From Pseudomonas cuatrocienegasensis (GTDB lineage: Bacteria; Pseudomonadota; Gammaproteobacteria; Pseudomonadales; Pseudomonadaceae), in contig NZ_FOFP01000009.1 of NCBI RefSeq assembly GCF_900110925.1, forward strand, positions 124,001 through 188,000: DNA of 64,000 bases, written 5' to 3'. The notes under the pieces were generated by a model, which searched no databases, had not been told where the DNA came from, and worked only from the letters and a program-made list of their open reading frames with translations. Position 1 is the first letter of the stretch, and each line of letters starts with the position of its first letter. Made by a program: the position numbers and the translations under genes. Of this stretch, positions 46,483 through 55,438 are shown piece after piece.

Positions 46483-47487
46483 ATGAGCTCTCGTGGCTAT
46501 CTAAATTTTTTGAAAGACCATCCAGCATACAAGAATCTAGACAAAGATTGGCATGTCGAATTGACCAATTACAACGTTTTCTGGTTTGATCTGCTAATCA
46601 ACACACCGGGAGGCTCTGATTATGAAAGCATCGTATCAAAGTCTTTGAACGTGTACCGTGAAGAGGTAGAGCAGAACAACGACAAACGCTTTGTATATTT
46701 TATCGCTGCACGGGATCGGGTGCGATTCCACACCGCTATAGCCCCTCGCTTGAGTCGGTTGAAGAATGAAATTGTGATCCACTTGGAGGTGGGGGCAGAG
46801 AAGAAAAAAAAGGAAATTCGGATGCCCGCGCGCCCTGAAATTTTCGGAATGACTATTCCGAGACTTCTTGATGACGGGCGGTTCATCCTGCTTCAATTTC
46901 CTGGGATGGAACATCCAGTAGGACTTAATATCCACGAATTTTTGATGATGCACTGCGTCAACATCGGCGTAGACACAGAAGTTCTCTATGTGGGCTCAAC
47001 TGATGACCCTGCTCGGCGGCCACTTAAACGAAATCATCGTGGCTATAGCGATTCAATTTATGGAGTCAATACTGCCGAGAAAGATGTTTTTGTTTACTAT
47101 AATTTGTTCAAGGCAATTTCTATTTCTCAGGGTAGCCCTCATAACCTCCAATTCATGCTTGGTAACTCAATGATTGATGAGGTGCAAAAGAAAGATGAAG
47201 GGATGCTGCTTGAACATGGGCTAGTCCATTACTTTGGAGCAAAGAGTCAAGAGAAAAGCAAAGGGTTGGAGTATGGCAGGCTTCGGAGTGGGCTAAAGAA
47301 ACTAAAGCAGAAATACAATATCTCTTCGGTAAGCTATCACATAGAGGCTGAAACTTCGACTGAGTACTGGAATCTGTATTCAAGAGAAGTGCCTCGTTCC
47401 GGTCGCCATGAATTTTCGTTGGTACTGCAAGAGAATCGGGTGTTGATTGGCAGGGCAAAGGGTGCCTTGAATGATCCACTTGGTTAG
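46483..47487 (+). CDS. GIY-YIG-like protein of unknown function
   Basis: Protein of 334 residues, AT-rich compared with neighbours. Mid-part reads TEVLYVGSTDDPARRPLKRN followed by HRGYSD, which resembles the YIG-x(8)-R-x(3)-H core of GIY-YIG nucleases; a later Glu in MLLEHGLVHYFG could be the metal ligand. The first GIY strand is not obvious, so this is a tentative reading. Start 46483 is favoured because AAGGA is five bases upstream; an ATG at 46444 lies inside the cap18 end. It may be a CBASS accessory or a separate defence gene. Confidence 0.6.
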   Translation: MSSRGYLNFLKDHPAYKNLDKDWHVELTNYNVFWFDLLINTPGGSDYESIVSKSLNVYREEVEQNNDKRFVYFIAARDRVRFHTAIAPRLSRLKNEIVIHLEVGAEKKKKEIRMPARPEIFGMTIPRLLDDGRFILLQFPGMEHPVGLNIHEFLMMHCVNIGVDTEVLYVGSTDDPARRPLKRNHRGYSDSIYGVNTAEKDVFVYYNLFKAISISQGSPHNLQFMLGNSMIDEVQKKDEGMLLEHGLVHYFGAKSQEKSKGLEYGRLRSGLKKLKQKYNISSVSYHIEAETSTEYWNLYSREVPRSGRHEFSLVLQENRVLIGRAKGALNDPLG

Positions 47488-47675
47488 GTTTTGATTCGGG
47501 CTCTGCTGACTTTGGTGGGCACCTGAATCCCTCGAAGCTCGTTCTCAGCGCAAATAGTCCAGAGCTTGATCTGCCATCATCGTTGCAGTGACAAACAACG
47601 TTTGCGTTCTAGCGTGCCGCCTTAGCAACCCATATGCTTGACTTCAGGCCGATAGTCATTAGGTGAGGAGCAGTA

Positions 47676-48188
47676 ATGCAGGAAATTCGGTTCTACCGTG
47701 CAAACGAAAAGCCTTATGGGGCCTTAAGCAACCTGTATAAGCGCGAAGTGTTGTTTGAGGATGTCGTGTATCCCACCTCCGAGCACGCTTACCAAGCGGG
47801 CAAGCCTCGCAAGGAAGCCGTGCGGGATTGGATTCTTGCGGCTCCATCGCCAGCGCTGGTGGCAATGGCTGCTCACGGTCTTTACTGGTGGGACATTCGC
47901 CCAGGCTGGTCGAAAGTTAAATTTGAGCGCATGCGAGCCGTTCTCCTGGCCAAGTTCACTCAGCATGAGGATCTGAAAGCGCTCCTGCTTTCTACCGGTG
48001 AGGCCCGGCTGGTCGAGTCGGCCACTGTTGATAACGAGGTCAACAGGACTTGGGGCGAGGTCAATGGCAAGGGCAAAAATAAGCTCGGCGTGCTGCTGAT
48101 GGAGGTTCGCGACGAGCTTCGCAAGGCAGAAGCAAAGCCCGTAAGAGCTGTTAAAAAGCCGCGGAAAGCTGCTGTGTCAGTCGACTAG
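47676..48188 (+). CDS. NADAR (YbiA-like) family protein
   Basis: Protein of 170 residues. IRFYRANEKPYGALSNLY, YPTSEHAYQAGK, and VNRTWGEVNGKGKNKLGVLL are the family marks. NADAR proteins act on N-glycosidic bonds: YbiA on riboflavin precursors, and DarT-linked ones remove ADP-ribose from guanine. The tail is basic (KPRKAA). It converges with the PfkB gene with one base between stops. A role in reversing nucleotide or ADP-ribose modification in this island is inferred. Confidence 0.88.
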   Translation: MQEIRFYRANEKPYGALSNLYKREVLFEDVVYPTSEHAYQAGKPRKEAVRDWILAAPSPALVAMAAHGLYWWDIRPGWSKVKFERMRAVLLAKFTQHEDLKALLLSTGEARLVESATVDNEVNRTWGEVNGKGKNKLGVLLMEVRDELRKAEAKPVRAVKKPRKAAVSVD

Positions 48189-48189
48189 A

Positions 48190-49257
48190 TCAGCGGGCCT
48201 GACAGCACACTTCAAGTGGATCCGTACTACTGACCGCGATGGTGTGTGTCTTCTGCCAGGCAAGCTTCCCGAGTTGCGAGGCTGTCGCTGTTTCGCTTGC
48301 CTGATTGTCGCGGCCAGTGCACAGCTGCTGGGCGAACGAAAGAATCTCGTCGGGTGTAAGAACCCCCAGCAACCCTCGTGCGCCACGGGTTAGGCAGTTC
48401 ATTGAGGAAAGCGCCTGACCAAACGCCAGCGCGTGTTCCAGCTCGCTTTCCTCGAGGTCACTCCAGGCGTGCACGCGGTTTTGCTGTAGGGAGTACACCA
48501 ATCCAGCGGTGCACCAGTCACCTGCGCCGGCAGTGTCTTCAATCTCCGGCAGGCGAAAGGCTGACAGTTGGCGCCATGAGCCGCCGGAGGCTGGACTGCG
48601 GAAACGCAGGCCGCGTGGGCCTAGAGTCTGGATCTCAACCAGAATGGAGCTGGGGAGTGGTCGCGAAAACGAATGGAAGCGCTCATCCGCGTATTTGATG
48701 ATGTGGACGTTCTGCAGAATTGCGGAAAAAAGATCTTCATCGTCGCCGGCAGCAGAGGGCTCGAAGACGACCAAGGCTCCAGATTCGTAATAGGACTTGG
48801 CTAGCTCATAACCTGCCTTGGTAGGCCGATCGAGATAGAACACATCGGTCTTTGATTGCCCCTGCAGAGCTTTGTTGACGATGCGGTCGTCACACTCGAC
48901 TACGGGGTAATGCTTCTTGCCACAGCAGGGGCAGCTGAAGCTAAAGCGGTGTGTCGGAGAGCTACCGCTTTGAGGCGCTAACTGATGCTGGTAGATCACG
49001 TTCGTGCGTTGGGAGCTGGAGAAATCCACGAAACGGAGATCTGCCCCAATGGCTTGAAGCTCATTGCAGAGTCGTTCGCCGGCAGGGTCCTGGCCAAAGC
49101 TTGCAACAGGCGTAGTGGCCCAACCCAGGGATCCCAGGATGGACAAAACGTTACCTGTCGACCCACCTAGTGCAGAACCCAAGCGGCGAGAGTCCGCTCC
49201 TAAAATCACGTCCAAGGCAAAGAGCCCGGTACCGACAATTCGATTCTGCTGCCACAT
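48190..49257 (-). CDS. PfkB-family (ribokinase-like) kinase
   Basis: Protein of 355 residues. GGSTGNVLSILGSLG near the N-terminus and DTAGAGDWCTAGLVY are the two PfkB signatures (sugar/nucleoside and anion-hole Asp). A cysteine set, SCPCCGKKHYPVVEC, is inserted in the lid region and may bind zinc, which is unusual. GGGGAGG precedes the ATG. Fifth and last gene of the SIS-PRTase operon, so it should phosphorylate a sugar or nucleoside made there. Confidence 0.85.
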   Translation of the reverse strand: MWQQNRIVGTGLFALDVILGADSRRLGSALGGSTGNVLSILGSLGWATTPVASFGQDPAGERLCNELQAIGADLRFVDFSSSQRTNVIYQHQLAPQSGSSPTHRFSFSCPCCGKKHYPVVECDDRIVNKALQGQSKTDVFYLDRPTKAGYELAKSYYESGALVVFEPSAAGDDEDLFSAILQNVHIIKYADERFHSFSRPLPSSILVEIQTLGPRGLRFRSPASGGSWRQLSAFRLPEIEDTAGAGDWCTAGLVYSLQQNRVHAWSDLEESELEHALAFGQALSSMNCLTRGARGLLGVLTPDEILSFAQQLCTGRDNQASETATASQLGKLAWQKTHTIAVSSTDPLEVCCQAR

Positions 49258-49285
49258 ACATCCTCCTCCCCATCCTGGGGAACCC

Positions 49286-50329
49286 TTACAGATGGCGTAA
49301 CCAAGCGTGCCACATGCGGTCTGGCATCTCTGTTGAGACCGGCGGGACTATTTGCTGTTCACACCTATATCCCATCGTCTCCGAGTATACCACTGGAAGA
49401 TCAAGCGCTATGGCCGCAAAAAGCATGCCCAGGCTGCCCATCTTGCTGCCGCTGGGCGACAAAATGGTACGTGGCGGCGTTTTTTGGAAGCCATCCAGAG
49501 CCACTTCTCGACCACAGTGAATGCGTTTGATCGTCTCGAACACATCCGTCGGATCTGACTCGTGTGCATAGATGATGTCCATCAGGTTCACGTCCCAATC
49601 TGAAAGAATCAGATCATGAAATTCGCGCATAAGTTCATCGCCACGGCGAGGATTCACTGCGGGGAAGGGGAGGATGGGAGCAACCTCGTCTGGGCGTTCC
49701 TTACGAAAAATGCGCTCCAGTGAGTCATGGTTGTTCTCGGAAAGCTGAGGGATCCAAAGCTTGATCGCGTCTTTGACCTTATCGGTGTCCATATCTGCCT
49801 GGAAGCCGTGCATGTACTGCGGCGAGTCGGTGTACATGGCAGTGGTATTCAGCGGAGAGGCGACACGATCAGCGATCACTACATGAGCGCTGGTCTTACT
49901 CTCGTATGCTTGCTTCACCAAGGGGAAACACACGCCCCGGGACATAGTGGTCGCATCCACAATCACGTCGGTATAGCCGTTTGCCAGCCATTTATCGAAG
50001 GTCGAGGCGGCATTCCTGCCGGCTGTGCTAGCTGTGTCATCCGCGATAATAGGGACAGGTTCGAAGCTGAGCTTGTGCTTGCTCAGCATTTTCATCAGCT
50101 CCTGCCTATTTTGCTCTGCAGACTGCTCGAGGACCGGCGAAACCTCCGGGCGCTCTTCGATCAAGAAGAGAAAGTCAAAGCACTCCAGATCGCAGATCAT
50201 CCTCGGGAAGTACAGGCACGCGTCGTTGAAGCCCAGCGTGCCCACAAAGAGCGCTTTTTTGGGCAGAGTGAAGTAGCCGTTGAAAAACGCGTGACACTCC
50301 TCGGTGTCCTTGTGAGTAATCAAATTCAC
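49286..50329 (-). CDS. Alpha/beta protein of unknown function in the SIS-PRTase operon
   Basis: Protein of 347 residues that I cannot assign. It has alternating strands and helices of a Rossmann-like core: KALFVGTLGFNDACLYFP, then YTDVIVDATTMSRGVCFPLV and later SPSGSKMGSLGMLFAAIAL. The DATTMSRG and SPSGSK stretches look like conserved active-site loops. GTG start is set by AAGGAG eight bases before it, which overlaps the stop of the ATPase gene. CARF-like or enzyme roles are both possible. Confidence 0.75.
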   Translation of the reverse strand: MNLITHKDTEECHAFFNGYFTLPKKALFVGTLGFNDACLYFPRMICDLECFDFLFLIEERPEVSPVLEQSAEQNRQELMKMLSKHKLSFEPVPIIADDTASTAGRNAASTFDKWLANGYTDVIVDATTMSRGVCFPLVKQAYESKTSAHVVIADRVASPLNTTAMYTDSPQYMHGFQADMDTDKVKDAIKLWIPQLSENNHDSLERIFRKERPDEVAPILPFPAVNPRRGDELMREFHDLILSDWDVNLMDIIYAHESDPTDVFETIKRIHCGREVALDGFQKTPPRTILSPSGSKMGSLGMLFAAIALDLPVVYSETMGYRCEQQIVPPVSTEMPDRMWHAWLRHL

Positions 50330-50334
50330 AATGC

Positions 50335-52233
50335 TTACTCCTTAAGCAGCGACTGCAGGCCAGAGAGAGTGTCCTCAATGAAGCCACCGCGGCGCAGGGT
50401 CAAACCATAGGCGATGCTCGGAATAGCTCCGATCTCCAGGAGGCACCAAACCCGCCCTTTGCATTTGTATTGTGGGACGAACACCAAGGCCTTATAGGCA
50501 AACGCAAAGTGAAGAACACGGGTAAGGCGCTCAGACCGAGCAAGCACCTTGTCCATTTCTTCCTGAGGAATACCAATGGCATTGGCGCCATGGTCGAGGG
50601 GAGCGTTGGGCAGTAGCGTCCTATCCAAGCAGCGCTTCGCCATGCCGGCCAGAAGGTCTTTGACCAAAGCGTGATAAGGGAAGTCCCATTCGTCCATGAT
50701 CTTCAGTGAGAGCTTTCGCAAAACATCATGTTGAAGCTTGGCTGAAAGCTCTGGCTTCCTGTTTCTAACGACACGGACAATCAGCTCGTCGATGAGGGAC
50801 CCAGACAGGCGAATGAACTGCTCAATGTTGTTGTTACTAGCCTCTGCGAGTTTGTCCATGCCGAAGTAATACGGCCGACCAAACTCATGGAACAACTGCA
50901 AGCGAGCACCCTCGAGCAGAGCAGGGCTGATGGTGCGATCACCTGTCAGCGGTTCATCTGTTGGATCGTCATCCAGCAGGCCAAGCTGAGGGGTCCTATT
51001 CCATTCGCGCCTGAGTAGAATCCGGAGGGCTGCTAGAGCTTCGTCAGGTTGGGTTGTCTCTGGAATGCGAGCACGTAATGAGTCGATTACCGTTTTAGAA
51101 AGTCTCGACTCCTGCTGGAACTCCACCACGCTCTTGCGCAACTGCTCAAGCTGAGACGCAGCCAAAGACACGTTGTTGTGATCAAGAATATTAGGGAGTG
51201 TCTTGATCGAACGGCGGGATAGCTCATTTATGCCGTTGAGATACCGACTGCTGATATCTCGAGCGACAACCAAAAAACGCTTGGCGCTGCGGTTGCTTGG
51301 TTGCATCAACCTAAGAATGTAGTCTCGTCCACCTGCTGTGCCTGGTCGTTGCTCGCCATCCTCCATCACCTCCTTGGCCATCGCATCTCGATAATCCTCA
51401 GGAGATACGACATCCGGACGGCACATCACCCAGCGGCCGATGTAGATGTTGCGTCGCTTCAGCCAGTCTCGTAGCTGAGCAAATTGGAGAGGGTGCAGTT
51501 CGTGGGCATCGTCGACGATGGCCATCGGCAGTAGATCGACATACTCACCCGGCGTGCCAACAATCCAGTTCCTCACCCTGAATCGCTCTATGTATTCAAA
51601 GACGTCATATGACTCATTGATTATTTCTGCCAGGTCCTGCTCGCTGGGCGCTACAAGTGCAGTGATCACTTTGAATACCGCGAGCTCGATTCTCCGCGCG
51701 TATTCTCGAAAATCACTGGGCGAATCGGCCTTAAGGACTTGACGCGCTGACTCCGAATCGCTGCCTGTAACAATCTCGATTTGCTCGATGTCTAGCTCTT
51801 CGACAGTCTCAAGCTGTCGGAACCAACCCAAAACCGCCTTGGACTGCACATAAGCACGGAGCAATGTCGCCCGGATGGATTCTGAATACGGCAGGTCCCA
51901 GATACTGCGAAAGTTTGTGGTCATCGGTAAGCGATAAGCCAACAGGGACGGCGTCCCATCCTTCAGGATGCTGAGCTGCGTAAGCGCTACAGCGAGCTCC
52001 TTGTTGATCTCAACTGGATCACGAGCGAGTGTCGCCAGGGAGTCAAATTCGATGACTCGGGCGATCGTGGTTTTGCCGCATCCTGGTGTTCCCACGACGA
52101 TGCTGAGTTTTTCCAGCAACTCAACGCCATCAAGCGAGAAGAACTCAAGTAGCGGAGTGTGGCTAACCAGGGGTAGCAAAGTACTGGGCTCTGCCACGTA
52201 CTCAGTGGCGCGCTTCTTAAACGGATTATCCAT
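50335..52233 (-). CDS. ORC/CDC6-like AAA ATPase
   Basis: Protein of 632 residues. Walker A VVGTPGCGKTT (about 47-57), Walker B MAIVDDAHEL (about residue 240) and following RWVMCRPD sensor fit an ORC-CDC6 or STAND-type AAA ATPase; the C-terminal half is helical and lacks a recognised enzyme domain. It probably senses infection or regulates the enzymes encoded around it. It overlaps the PRTase gene by eight bases and leads into the 347-residue gene. Confidence 0.85.
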   Translation of the reverse strand: MDNPFKKRATEYVAEPSTLLPLVSHTPLLEFFSLDGVELLEKLSIVVGTPGCGKTTIARVIEFDSLATLARDPVEINKELAVALTQLSILKDGTPSLLAYRLPMTTNFRSIWDLPYSESIRATLLRAYVQSKAVLGWFRQLETVEELDIEQIEIVTGSDSESARQVLKADSPSDFREYARRIELAVFKVITALVAPSEQDLAEIINESYDVFEYIERFRVRNWIVGTPGEYVDLLPMAIVDDAHELHPLQFAQLRDWLKRRNIYIGRWVMCRPDVVSPEDYRDAMAKEVMEDGEQRPGTAGGRDYILRLMQPSNRSAKRFLVVARDISSRYLNGINELSRRSIKTLPNILDHNNVSLAASQLEQLRKSVVEFQQESRLSKTVIDSLRARIPETTQPDEALAALRILLRREWNRTPQLGLLDDDPTDEPLTGDRTISPALLEGARLQLFHEFGRPYYFGMDKLAEASNNNIEQFIRLSGSLIDELIVRVVRNRKPELSAKLQHDVLRKLSLKIMDEWDFPYHALVKDLLAGMAKRCLDRTLLPNAPLDHGANAIGIPQEEMDKVLARSERLTRVLHFAFAYKALVFVPQYKCKGRVWCLLEIGAIPSIAYGLTLRRGGFIEDTLSGLQSLLKE

Positions 52234-53344
52234 TGGTCGAGTGCCGTTTGCGTCGAGCGAATAGGGGGTTCATTTTGTGCTGCTCGGTAAATTCACTCCC
52301 GGTTGAGTCAGCCCAGAGCAAGGCAATTGAATTATTCGGTGTGTTGTGTTCGAGGACCAAAGGCAAACCGCAATCGCTATAGCCAAACCATATGTTGTCT
52401 CCAACATGGTTATCTTGAATGCCCTTGTTGTAGTGGCATTTGATGAGGTCAATCAGCTCTGGCGGGGGAGTCTGATCATCAACCACAATGCTTTGCGGGA
52501 GCACGTAAGAAAATGTGGCGTTGTAGCTGAACTCCGGGTGGTCTCCAGCGAACCGTGCTAGCCGATCATTGATCGCCTGCTCAGCCTGGAACGATGCCAA
52601 GTGATGGTGCGCATAGAGGCGGCATTTTTCAGCAAGAATGTCGCCGATCTTTTCGCGATTGACATCATAGAACTTGCTTATTTTGCCTTTCCAGATCTGT
52701 TCTTCATCGTCAAACCGGAGCAGGGAGTCGCCCGAGCCTGAAAAGTCGTCCACTAGGCATACTGCTTCAAACGAAGCAGGTTCGTCTTGATAGTCGTGCT
52801 TGTCCAACCACTCTCTGAGGTCCTTGATAAGGCTATTCCATTTCTGGCTGGACATTTCGCTGAAGGGAACGACTTGCTCGTTGGAAATCTTGCCCTCGTT
52901 GTAGCGACGGAAGACATCGATACGCGCACCATCGCTTAACCCTACAAAGAGTGTTCGACGTCGAAGAAGGCAAAGTCGCCGACCGGCGGCCGAATCAGTC
53001 CACGTTTCGTAGAACTGAACGCCTAACTCCTTCGCAATTTGCTTGCGCATGAGTCTGTCTAGCTCCGGCATCATCAGACTCACCAAGTGATGCATCTCGC
53101 GCTGCGTGATGTAGACCAGACGCTCCTTGATAATGCTGAACGCGACACGCCTTTGTGCGACGTCCTGAAATTGGCTTAGCCAATTCAGTAGGGCGACATG
53201 GAAGCGCGAGGCCGGCTGAAACCCCTGATAGCCATCGTACTTGTGGGTGATCATCAACTGAAGTGCAGAGAATTCTTCCGTTGCCTCCTCGTCACTCCAG
53301 TCCAGCTGTTCAGCTAACAACCTCAGGGCAATTTTACTCTTCAA
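52226..53344 (-). CDS. Phosphoribosyltransferase-like protein
   Basis: Protein of about 372 residues. VCLVDDFSGSGDSLL (about 195-209) matches the PRPP-binding loop of type I phosphoribosyltransferases; the N-terminal 120 residues are helical and may contain a winged helix. A TTG start at 53344 (MKSKIALRLLAEQ) is chosen because AAGGAAGG lies six bases upstream and it avoids a 65-base overlap with the SIS gene; the frame remains open to 53428. NCBI-type names include phosphoribosyltransferase-like (PRTase-CE) for conflict systems. Activity unproven. Confidence 0.83.
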   Translation of the reverse strand: MKSKIALRLLAEQLDWSDEEATEEFSALQLMITHKYDGYQGFQPASRFHVALLNWLSQFQDVAQRRVAFSIIKERLVYITQREMHHLVSLMMPELDRLMRKQIAKELGVQFYETWTDSAAGRRLCLLRRRTLFVGLSDGARIDVFRRYNEGKISNEQVVPFSEMSSQKWNSLIKDLREWLDKHDYQDEPASFEAVCLVDDFSGSGDSLLRFDDEEQIWKGKISKFYDVNREKIGDILAEKCRLYAHHHLASFQAEQAINDRLARFAGDHPEFSYNATFSYVLPQSIVVDDQTPPPELIDLIKCHYNKGIQDNHVGDNIWFGYSDCGLPLVLEHNTPNNSIALLWADSTGSEFTEQHKMNPLFARRKRHSTNG

Positions 53345-53363
53345 GTAACACCTTCCTTGGAGA

Positions 53364-55274
53364 TTAGAAACGAAGCCCAAATCCTTCGTCAGTTTTCTGC
53401 AGGTAATCCAGATACTGTTGGGTCGCACCGGCTTGGCTCGAACCTGGGGAGGCGAAATTCCAGCAGGAGGTCAACGATGCAGACACACGGTCAGCGCTTA
53501 GGCTGCAGCCTTGGCTCAGCAAGTCGTAGTCGTTCCCTTCCTCATCACCACTATCCCCAAGACGTAAAACCTGGGTAAGTGGGTCGAAGCCAAATTTCTC
53601 CCCAATCGCTTTTACTACTTTGTTCTTGCTCGTGTCGCCATCCAAAACATCGATCGAGTGGCCTGAACAAAACACTTTCCAGTTTCCGAGCCCCCCTGCA
53701 TTGAGGCGGGTGCGTAAAGCCAGACGCAGTTTTCTAGACTCTTCTGGGCTGGAAACCGTGATGGTCAGTTGCCCACCCCTAGATTTTCTAGAATTTTCCA
53801 GCCGAGGGTAGTACGCGGTGGTCTTGAGCCAGCCTAAAAGATCTTCGAACACCGGGTTGGGGGGCGGATGCTCGACCTCTTCATCAAGGGGTTGAATCAA
53901 CGAGCCGCCGTAATAACCGACCCATATCGCTTTGTGATACTCCGGCGGTAACGCCTTAACAAGATCCTTGCGCAAGGATCCGCCCCTACCCGAGGCGATC
54001 GAGAAGATCAGGCCATCATCGATAAGCTGAAGAATCCGCTTTGCAATGTGCGGGCACATGCCGCTGTAGCGGTCTTCTGCATTGCATAAAGTACCGTCGA
54101 AATCACTGATGATCGCCTTGTAGACGGCGGCCTGCAGCTTACCTTCATAGACTTCTGCCGCATTCTCGGCTGTGTCCATTTCGTCTGCTGAGACGTTGCG
54201 ATGATCGAACTTTCGCCGAGCCGCCAGCGAATATCGATTTTCTGATTGAACCCAACCGCGAAAGTGCTGGCTGCTATCCAGTCGATAAATTTCCCGGCCA
54301 AAGGTTGGAACCGTTGGCTGACCGGGGTCCCGGTCCACTGTACTGGCGATCGTCTCGGTGAGGAGTGTTGCCATCACCAGCCCAGCGACCACCAATTCAT
54401 TTGGTTCCTCACCAGGAATCTCAAGTTTGAAGGTCAATACATCCGATGGGAAAAGCCCCAGGGTCGCTTCCGCCAGATCCTTGGAATCCCGGCTGAAAGC
54501 AACAATGACTGCGGTGCCGGCGGCGCCATCTGCCAGCTGTAGGTGTCGGCCATGAGCGAACTGCCGGTAGTCGGCAATTTCAACCTTGGCGACTGCGGAC
54601 TCGGAGAGTTTGGATTCCAGGTCGATGGCAAAAGATTTGGTCATCGGGTCGTGAAGAACGATGAAGTTTCGCCCACCCATCGTCTTGATCGTGGTGTTCG
54701 CACGCCACTGATTGCGGTACCGGAGCAAAACCTCTGCATCGAACAGCTGCGCAAGAAACTCGCTTCCTGTGCCTTCAGGAAAGAGAGCCCTGTGTAGCAA
54801 CAAAACGGTCGCGATCAGGCTATTCGTTGCTAAGTAGCCGTCTTTCCCCCACGGCATCTCATAAGAAAAAATTCGTGTTGCCCGATTCTCTATAGCGCGC
54901 CTGGTGAGCGGATTGTCTTTCGTAAGAGTTAGCGCCGCACAAGTCATATCTGACTGCATCGCGTAGGTCGCTGCAGCCAGAACATCTGGATTGCGACCCT
55001 CGGCTGAAAGCAACATGACCTTTGAGGCAGGAGTGAACCTAGCCTTGGCCGACAGCTCCATTGGGGTCAGTGCACGGGTAGGGGAGCCATGCGCGATTTC
55101 CCTCAACTCAGCGGCTGCGAACGCTGCTGAGTAAGAGCCGCCAGAGCCGATGAAACATGCATATTCACCGGTCCATCTACTCAAGTACCGATGGAGTCGT
55201 AACACATCCTGCTGTGTTGCCCACGAATAGGTAGCATGAATAGCATCCAGCTCCGCATGATATGGTTTTCCCAC
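53364..55274 (-). CDS. SIS-domain and HAD-phosphatase fusion
   Basis: Protein of 636 residues joining two enzymes. Residues about 30-310 form tandem SIS sugar-phosphate isomerase domains (GSGGSYSAAF at 43-52, MLLSAEGRNPDV, DLESKLSES). Residues about 385-600 are a HAD Cof-type phosphatase (IISDFDGTL with DFDGT at 391-395, SIASGRGGS and GDSGDEEGNDYDLL). A phosphosugar isomerase fused to its phosphatase suggests a dedicated sugar-modifying step. GTG start with GGAG six bases upstream. First gene of the five-gene operon. Confidence 0.88.
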   Translation of the reverse strand: MGKPYHAELDAIHATYSWATQQDVLRLHRYLSRWTGEYACFIGSGGSYSAAFAAAELREIAHGSPTRALTPMELSAKARFTPASKVMLLSAEGRNPDVLAAATYAMQSDMTCAALTLTKDNPLTRRAIENRATRIFSYEMPWGKDGYLATNSLIATVLLLHRALFPEGTGSEFLAQLFDAEVLLRYRNQWRANTTIKTMGGRNFIVLHDPMTKSFAIDLESKLSESAVAKVEIADYRQFAHGRHLQLADGAAGTAVIVAFSRDSKDLAEATLGLFPSDVLTFKLEIPGEEPNELVVAGLVMATLLTETIASTVDRDPGQPTVPTFGREIYRLDSSQHFRGWVQSENRYSLAARRKFDHRNVSADEMDTAENAAEVYEGKLQAAVYKAIISDFDGTLCNAEDRYSGMCPHIAKRILQLIDDGLIFSIASGRGGSLRKDLVKALPPEYHKAIWVGYYGGSLIQPLDEEVEHPPPNPVFEDLLGWLKTTAYYPRLENSRKSRGGQLTITVSSPEESRKLRLALRTRLNAGGLGNWKVFCSGHSIDVLDGDTSKNKVVKAIGEKFGFDPLTQVLRLGDSGDEEGNDYDLLSQGCSLSADRVSASLTSCWNFASPGSSQAGATQQYLDYLQKTDEGFGLRF

Positions 55275-55438
55275 CTACAACTCCTTCCTTACTCGTCGAC
55301 CATGCTGGTAGTAGCACCTTGCCTTTCTTCAGGCGTTTGAGCAATGGCATTAACCTGCCAAGGCAAACTTGAACCTCACTGATGCGACGATAGCTCTGCT
55401 GCTGGCAGCTAAGATCCATGGCAACGGTTCAGCAGTGA
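55275..55438. other. Upstream region of the SIS-PRTase operon
   Basis: Between the operon start and the truncated plus-strand frame. It should contain the minus-strand promoter. No clear promoter, operator or repeat could be picked out by eye. Confidence 0.3.
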
